Source: an uncultured Oscillospiraceae bacterium (GTDB lineage Bacteria; Bacillota; Clostridia; Oscillospirales; Ruminococcaceae). Taken from it: a DNA stretch of 37,077 nucleotides. The stretch spans positions 1 through 37,077 of the forward strand of contig CAJFOX010000018.1 in assembly GCA_904397845.1 (NCBI GenBank), written 5' to 3'. A program made the translations under genes and the position numbers. The notes under the pieces are model-generated. The model was not told the DNA's origin. It saw nothing but the letters and a program-made list of their open reading frames with translations, and made no database searches. This document shows, one piece after another, positions 32,984 through 37,077 of this stretch; position 1 is the first letter of the stretch; each line of letters opens with the position of its first letter.

Positions 32984-33592
32984 TCAGGAATTGTTGCGGC
33001 TTTGCGCTTTCCGCAGTTTCCGGCGGATCCGCTGTAACGCATTATCCACCGATTTTTCAGGACATTCGAGCTTTTTCGCCATTTCCTCATAACTGAAACC
33101 TTTCAGGTAAAGCTGGAGCGTTTCTTTTTCCAAAGGAGATAAAAGCGCTATGACCTGCTCCCGCATCTGGCGGGACTCTTCTTCTAAAATAACCGCCGCT
33201 TCCGGGCCTGTCTGCCTCCAATCGGGCGGTAAACTGGAAATTTCCGAATCTTCCAGCGGCACGGAATTATGAAAAAAACGATTCTTTCCCGTATTTTGGC
33301 GACGCACCGCAGAAATCAGCTGCCGCTTCATGCAAAGCCCTGCAAAAGAGGAAAAAGGAACCCCCTTTTCCGGCCGAAAAGAACGGATCGCTTTCAACAG
33401 GCCAAGATACGCCTCCTGCAAAAGGTCCTCCCGATCCATCCCCGCCGCACAATAGCTGCTGCACAGACTGGTTGCCAGACGATCATAGCGGGCAATCAAA
33501 CGCCTTAGCGCCATATCATCTCCGTTTTGTGAGGCCATCCACAGCTGCTCATCAGACCCGCCTTTTTGGGGGAACTCATTCGTTCTTTCCAT
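32984..33592 (-). CDS. Sigma-70 family RNA polymerase sigma factor, sigma-H-like
   Basis: A 202-residue alternative sigma factor. Region 2 includes 'DREDLLQEAYLGLLKAIRSFRPEKGVPFSSFAGLCMKRQL'-type sequence (residues 50-90, the DLxQEA core-binding and -10 helices); region 4 is 'LSPLEKETLQLYLKGFSYEEMAKKL' followed by 'CPEKSVDNALQRIRRKL'. The 'KSVDNALQRIRRKL' ending is typical of SigH (sigma-30), the transition/sporulation sigma of Firmicutes, but the usual SigH neighbourhood is not present. The start at 33592 begins MERTNEFPQKGGSDEQ; ribosome site is weak, and an ATG at 33697 is an alternative. Confidence 0.78.
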   Translation of the reverse strand: MERTNEFPQKGGSDEQLWMASQNGDDMALRRLIARYDRLATSLCSSYCAAGMDREDLLQEAYLGLLKAIRSFRPEKGVPFSSFAGLCMKRQLISAVRRQNTGKNRFFHNSVPLEDSEISSLPPDWRQTGPEAAVILEEESRQMREQVIALLSPLEKETLQLYLKGFSYEEMAKKLECPEKSVDNALQRIRRKLRKAQSRNNS

Positions 33593-33632
33593 AGGTACCC
33601 GTCCCAAATGATACTTCAATCCAGTTTCTTTC

Positions 33633-33661
33633 AGTGTATACTGCCCAGCGGCAAAAGTCAA
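33633..33661 (-). promoter_or_regulatory. Promoter of the sigma-factor gene
   Basis: TTGACT (33661-33656), 17-base spacer, TACACT (33638-33633). If used, it supports the 33592 start, since the alternative ATG at 33697 lies upstream of it. Confidence 0.55.
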
Positions 33662-33720
33662 GAAAAATCCTGTCGCGAACTCATAGGTAGTTTGGTATCG
33701 GGTCATCGGCAAAATCCTCT

Positions 33721-35121
33721 TTATTCCCCCTCTGCCGCCAGCCTGCCAGAAGAATCCTCTTTCTTCTCCTGGGTCACGTCTACAATCCAGCGGGTGCCGC
33801 ACAGCCGGATCAGACCGGCAATGCAGGTGAAAATTTCGGATGAACGCAGGCACAGATAAACCAGCCAGATAGGCCAATGGAACACCAGGCCGGATAAAAA
33901 TCCTAACGGTACGGACAATCCCCACATGGCGCTTACATCACAAACCAGGACGAAGCGGCTGTCACCGCCGCCTCGCAGGGTGCCAAACATATTGATATTG
34001 CCCATCGCCTGGAAAATGCAGACAAAGCACATCAAATTCATAATAGAATAGGCGATCTCTTTTGTAGAATCCGCCACGTTGTAAAAATCGACCATAAAGC
34101 CTCTGAGTCCCAAAATCATCAGTGAAGCGACCACACCCAGCCCCAAGCTGATTACAATGAAGGTCTTGGATTGCTCCCGAGCTTTTTCCTTCTCACCGGC
34201 GCCAATGGTATTGCCGGTCATGACCGAGGCGGCATTCGCCGCGCCCCAGATGAAAAAGGATGTCATCTGAAATACAATATCGCAAATGCTGTTGGCCGCT
34301 ACCGCCTCTGCACCGATGCGCCCCAGGACCACCGCAGACATAGAATTTCCCAATGACCAGAACAATTCGTTGCACAAAACAGGCGCGCCATACTTCATAA
34401 ACAACCGTACGGTTGCCATATCCACTTTCTGCCAAAAATCCTTCACCCGAAAGCAGATTTTTTGATCAACCCGGAACAGGAACACTGTGATAATCGCAAA
34501 TTCTACCAGGCGGGCAATCATCGTCGCCAGAGCAGCCCCGGCCACACCCATCTGCGGCATTCCCAGTTTACCAAAAATGAGGCCGTAATTGAAAAATGCG
34601 TTGACCAATAAGGAAGCGACCGTACTGAACAGGGCGATTTTAACCGTCCCCACCGTACGCAAAATACTGGTAGTGGTAATGGTGAATGCATTGGCCAAGT
34701 AAATGACCCCGCAATAGTTCAGATAACGGATCCCTTCATAAATAATTGCCTCGTCATTGGTAAAAATCCGCATCAGCATCTCCGGAAAGAAGGTAGCTCC
34801 GATGGCAAAAAGCACCGCAACGCTCATGGAAATACGGTAGGTCAGGCTCATGACCCGGCGGATGGAATCGGAATCCCCCCGCCCCCAATATTGGCTGGTC
34901 AGGATGCCTGCGCCGCCGGTCAGCCCAAAGTTAATCATTTGAAAAATAAATCCCACCTGGTTTGCCAAAGAAGAGGCGCTCATGGCTACCTCGCCCAACT
35001 GGCCCAGCATAATGGTATCCAGCATACCCACCGCCGACGTCACCATATTCTGCAGCGCGATTGGTATGGCAATGGCTAAAACCTTTTTGTAGAAATTTTT
35101 GTCTCTGACAATCAGACTCAT
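33721..35121 (-). CDS. MATE family efflux transporter (copy 1)
   Basis: A 466-residue MATE exporter with about 12 transmembrane segments. 'MLDTIMLGQLGEVAMSASSLANQVGF', 'GAGILTSQYWGRGD' and 'NMFGTLRGGGDSRFVLV' are MATE signatures (NorM/DinF branch), expected to expel cationic drugs or metabolites in exchange for Na+ or H+. It is a close paralogue of the next upstream gene (35361), sharing blocks such as 'GAPVLCNE', 'VAANSIC' and 'WPIWLVYLCLRS'. GGAGGATTT precedes the ATG. It has its own promoter with a 19-base spacer, a strong leader hairpin and a leader peptide. Confidence 0.93.
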   Translation of the reverse strand: MSLIVRDKNFYKKVLAIAIPIALQNMVTSAVGMLDTIMLGQLGEVAMSASSLANQVGFIFQMINFGLTGGAGILTSQYWGRGDSDSIRRVMSLTYRISMSVAVLFAIGATFFPEMLMRIFTNDEAIIYEGIRYLNYCGVIYLANAFTITTTSILRTVGTVKIALFSTVASLLVNAFFNYGLIFGKLGMPQMGVAGAALATMIARLVEFAIITVFLFRVDQKICFRVKDFWQKVDMATVRLFMKYGAPVLCNELFWSLGNSMSAVVLGRIGAEAVAANSICDIVFQMTSFFIWGAANAASVMTGNTIGAGEKEKAREQSKTFIVISLGLGVVASLMILGLRGFMVDFYNVADSTKEIAYSIMNLMCFVCIFQAMGNINMFGTLRGGGDSRFVLVCDVSAMWGLSVPLGFLSGLVFHWPIWLVYLCLRSSEIFTCIAGLIRLCGTRWIVDVTQEKKEDSSGRLAAEGE

Positions 35122-35139
35122 AAATCCTCCTCATACGAA

Positions 35140-35217
35140 TCAGGCCCATTCGGGAAAAATCAAAGGCCGCCGCAAGCAAATGTTTCTTTTCATAGCCCCT
35201 TTTTCAGGAACAGGCAT
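35140..35217 (-). CDS. Possible 25-residue leader peptide upstream of MATE copy 1
   Basis: An ORF of 26 codons in the MATE leader: begins MPVPEKGAMK, has basic residues in the middle (RNICLRRP) and ends FPEWA with TGA. AGGAAGGG lies 6 bases before its ATG, as good a site as that of the main gene, whose ATG follows 18 bases after this stop. A second in-frame ATG is at 35193. It is too short to judge by composition. Confidence 0.35.
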   Translation of the reverse strand: MPVPEKGAMKRNICLRRPLIFPEWA

Positions 35218-35230
35218 ATGATTCCCTTCC

Positions 35231-35258
35231 TGGCAGCCGCAGACATCATCGGCTGCCA
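35231..35258 (-). other. Strong hairpin in the MATE copy 1 leader
   Basis: TGGCAGCCG (35231-35239) and CGGCTGCCA (35250-35258), perfect 9-bp stem, 10-base loop, lying between the promoter and the leader-peptide ribosome site, which begins directly after it. Confidence 0.6.
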
Positions 35259-35274
35259 CCAGAACAACAGTATT

Positions 35275-35305
35275 ATTATAAACCTTAGACCAGCTCTAAT
35301 GTCAA
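35275..35305 (-). promoter_or_regulatory. Promoter of MATE copy 1 with long spacer and dyad
   Basis: TTGACA (35305-35300), 19-base spacer, TATAAT (35280-35275). Inside the spacer is the inverted repeat TTAGA-gctgg-TCTAA (35299-35285). A 19-base spacer with dyad is the hallmark of promoters activated by MerR-family regulators, for example those of drug-efflux genes. Confidence 0.6.
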
Positions 35306-35319
35306 GAAACCGCAAAGAA

Positions 35320-35346
35320 AAAGCGCCCGGATTTTCCAGGCGCTTT
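35320..35346 (-). terminator. Terminator of MATE copy 2
   Basis: AAAGCGCC and GG pairing with CC and GGCGCTTT (one C/A mismatch, A-TTTT loop), followed on the minus strand by TTCTTT. It separates the two MATE genes into different transcripts. Confidence 0.8.
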
Positions 35347-35360
35347 CTGATCGATACCCC

Positions 35361-36764
35361 TTATACTTGTTCTGCTTCCTCTGCCTGAGCGGCCTTTTTT
35401 TCCTCATCGCTTCTTGTTACATCCTTGATCCACTTACCAGAGAGGATACGGAAAATACATCCGACCGATTTGAAGATATCACCCGAGCGCAGGCACAAAT
35501 ATACCAGCCAGACCGGCCAATCAAACACCAGGCCGGCCAGCCAGCCAAGCGGTACCGAGAAGAACCACATAGAAGTAACATCAAAGAACAGCACGTACTT
35601 GCTGTCGCCTCCGCCACGCAAGGTACCAAACATATTGATGCTGGAAATCGCCTGGAAAACAACCAGAATACACATCATGTCCATAATAGAGTAAGCGATG
35701 ACGCGGGTTTCTTCTGTGACCTTGTAAAAATCGATTACCGGTCCGCGAATCGCAAACATCACCAGCGACGACAGCAGACCAAAGGCAATGCTCACGACAA
35801 ATAGCGTCAGCGACTGATTGCGGGCGCGCTTATACTTTCCTTCGCCAATCGTATTTCCCGCCATAACGCCTGCTGCCTGGCCAACGCCCTGATTGATAAC
35901 CGAAGTGCATTGGAACACTACCTGACAGATGCTGTTTGCCGCCACGAAATTAGAACCCATATGCCCCATGATGACCGACAGCATGGTACTGCCGATAGAC
36001 CAAAGCATTTCGTTGCACAGCACCGGCGCGCCATAGCGCAGATAAATTCGAAAAATTTCCCCATCGATCTTCTGAAAAAGATCCTTTACCTGGAAGCAGA
36101 TCTTCTTGTCAATGCGGAAAACATATACTACGATAATAACACATTCCACGATACGTGCAATCAGCGTGGCAATCGCCGCACCGGCAATTCCCATCCTCGG
36201 GAAACCGAAATTACCAAAGATAAAGCAGTAATTAAAAAATACATTGACAAAAAAGGAGGTAATGTACATATACAGCGTAATTTTGACGGTTCCGACCGTC
36301 CGCAGGATGCTCATAGAGGTCATCGTAAAACCGCTGACCAGATAGGTGAACGCAATGATCCGCAAATATTCGGCGCCTGCCGCAATGACCTCCGGCTCTT
36401 TCGTGTAAAAGCTCATCAGGGTGTCGGGGATCGTTAAAGCCAGAACTGTAAAGATCGCCGCCAGTGTCATAGAAATTTTGTAGGCCATGCTCATGACCTT
36501 TCGAATGGAAGCGGAGTCTTTTCTGCCCCAATACTGGCTGGTCAGTACTCCTGCACCTGCCGTCAATCCCAAGTTCATAATCTGATAAATAAAACCGATC
36601 TGATTGCCAAGCGAGGAACCGCTCATAGCCACCTCACCCAGCTGCCCCAGCATAACGGTATCCAACAGGCTGACGCCCACATTGATCAGATTTTGCAAAG
36701 CCAGCGGAATGGCGATTGCCGCCATTTTTTGATAAAAGGATTTATCTTTCACCCAAAAGCTCAC
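35361..36764 (-). CDS. MATE family efflux transporter (copy 2)
   Basis: A 467-residue MATE exporter, paralogue of copy 1 at nearly every segment: 'SLLDTVMLGQLGEVAMSGSS', 'GAGVLTSQYWGRKD', 'SINMFGTLRGGGDSKYVL'. The C-terminus is acidic/Ala-rich (KKAAQAEEAEQV). The start codon is GTG at 36764 with AAAAGGAGGAG 5 bases upstream. Its promoter has a normal 17-base spacer and no dyad like that of copy 1, so the two exporters appear to be regulated differently. Substrate unknown. Confidence 0.93.
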   Translation of the reverse strand: MSFWVKDKSFYQKMAAIAIPLALQNLINVGVSLLDTVMLGQLGEVAMSGSSLGNQIGFIYQIMNLGLTAGAGVLTSQYWGRKDSASIRKVMSMAYKISMTLAAIFTVLALTIPDTLMSFYTKEPEVIAAGAEYLRIIAFTYLVSGFTMTSMSILRTVGTVKITLYMYITSFFVNVFFNYCFIFGNFGFPRMGIAGAAIATLIARIVECVIIVVYVFRIDKKICFQVKDLFQKIDGEIFRIYLRYGAPVLCNEMLWSIGSTMLSVIMGHMGSNFVAANSICQVVFQCTSVINQGVGQAAGVMAGNTIGEGKYKRARNQSLTLFVVSIAFGLLSSLVMFAIRGPVIDFYKVTEETRVIAYSIMDMMCILVVFQAISSINMFGTLRGGGDSKYVLFFDVTSMWFFSVPLGWLAGLVFDWPVWLVYLCLRSGDIFKSVGCIFRILSGKWIKDVTRSDEEKKAAQAEEAEQV

Positions 36765-36833
36765 AAATTCTCCTCCTTTTGTGAAGATTGCCCCATTTGC
36801 ATTTCACTTTTAATTGTTTCGTCATTTTATAAC

Positions 36834-36862
36834 ATTATAATATGAGTTGAACGTTTATGCAA
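36834..36862 (-). promoter_or_regulatory. Promoter of MATE copy 2
   Basis: TTGCAT (36862-36857), 17-base spacer, TATAAT (36839-36834). Confidence 0.7.
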
Positions 36863-36937
36863 GACCCTGTCTCGGTAAAAATAAAGTTTGCGTAAAATAT
36901 TCGCCCCGTTAAAAAGAATCTGCTAAAATCCTGACGT

Positions 36938-36971
36938 GAAAACAAAAAAGTCTTGATTCTTTTTTGTTTTC
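36938..36971. repeat. Inverted repeat around the tRNA-Leu promoter
   Basis: GAAAACAAAAAAG (36938-36950) and CTTTTTTGTTTTC (36959-36971), perfect 13-base arms with an 8-base centre that contains the -35 element TTGATT. Confidence 0.6.
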
Positions 36972-36980
36972 GTGTATAAT
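36953..36980 (+). promoter_or_regulatory. Promoter of tRNA-Leu
   Basis: TTGATT (36953-36958), 16-base spacer, TATAAT (36975-36980); start point near 36987, just before the tRNA. Confidence 0.65.
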
Positions 36981-36992
36981 AAATAGAGTAAT

Positions 36993-37077
36993 GCCGGTAT
37001 GATGGAATTGGCAGACGTGCTGGACTCAAAATCCAGTGGTAGCGATACCGTGTCGGTTCGACCCCGACTACCGGCAC
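36993..37077 (+). tRNA. tRNA-Leu(CAA), 3' end at window edge
   Basis: A class II tRNA with long variable arm. Acceptor GCCGGTA/TACCGGC pairs fully; anticodon stem CTGGA/TCCAG encloses CTCAAAA with anticodon CAA at 37027-37029; variable arm TGGTAGCGATACC; T arm GTCGGTTCGACCCCGAC. Discriminator A is at 37076 and the first C of an encoded CCA is the last base of the window. Confidence 0.95.

Noticed and set aside
36835-37077. Minus-strand 80-residue frame starting at 37077 (contains MPVVGVEPTRYRYHWIL)
   Set aside because: Antisense translation of tRNA-Leu and its promoter; same artefact as above.

Overview
The window looks like chromosomal core sequence from a low- to mid-GC Firmicute of class Clostridia, most likely an Oscillospiraceae/Ruminococcaceae-type gut anaerobe. 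This is inferred from gene content and order only: ruvC-ruvA-ruvB-glmM, recA-recX-rimO-pgsA-cysS with a cysteine T-box leader, darA-holB-ricT, an ECF transporter module, a sigma-H-like factor, a DUF5711 protein and RqcH. There is no sign of prophage, insertion sequence, CRISPR array or integrative element. Most genes lie on the minus strand.

Layout. 1-10392 is a minus-strand run. From its promoter end it reads ruvC, ruvA, ruvB, glmM, an RlmI-type methyltransferase, ecfA1, ecfA2, ecfT, truA, a DUF5711 membrane protein and a CvpA-family protein, then the N-terminus of a Clp ATPase cut by the window edge. A tRNA-Val(GAC) gene lies divergent at 10669. Positions 10853-11287 hold no gene but several strong hairpins. 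Positions 11288-14107 are a plus-strand block with one good promoter and a strong terminator, encoding an iron-sulfur-flavoprotein-like oxidoreductase, YaaA, a Bcp peroxiredoxin, a MutT-like Nudix hydrolase and a YjbR/MmcQ protein; this reads as an oxidative-stress module. Positions 14112-20475 return to the minus strand with recA, recX, rimO, pgsA, cysS behind a T-box, and a small-molecule-type methyltransferase.

A FadR-type GntR regulator (20866, plus) is divergent from recA. It converges on a two-cluster ferredoxin, which is followed by ricT, holB and darA, then by a FemAB-type aminoacyltransferase, queG and trmB (all minus). A plus-strand orphan sensor-like membrane protein sits at 26930. 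RqcH and TrmK follow (minus), then a flavin-dependent PNPOx-fold protein, an MFS permease, a zinc-ribbon protein, a sigma-H-like factor, two tandem MATE exporters and a tRNA-Leu(CAA) at the right edge.

Themes are DNA repair and recombination (ruvCAB, recA, recX, with SOS-box-like sequences upstream), translation and tRNA modification (truA, queG, trmB, trmK, rimO, rqcH, cysS), envelope synthesis (glmM, pgsA, femAB), redox protection, and drug/metabolite export. I found no clearly novel multi-gene system. The most interesting unexplained signals are regulatory: a leader peptide plus hairpin under a MerR-like promoter in front of one MATE gene; a recA leader with two tandem repeats competing for one complementary strand; inverted repeats sitting on the promoters of the MFS and GntR genes; and the structured gene-free stretch after tRNA-Val. 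Functional names come from motifs read by eye; no database search was run.
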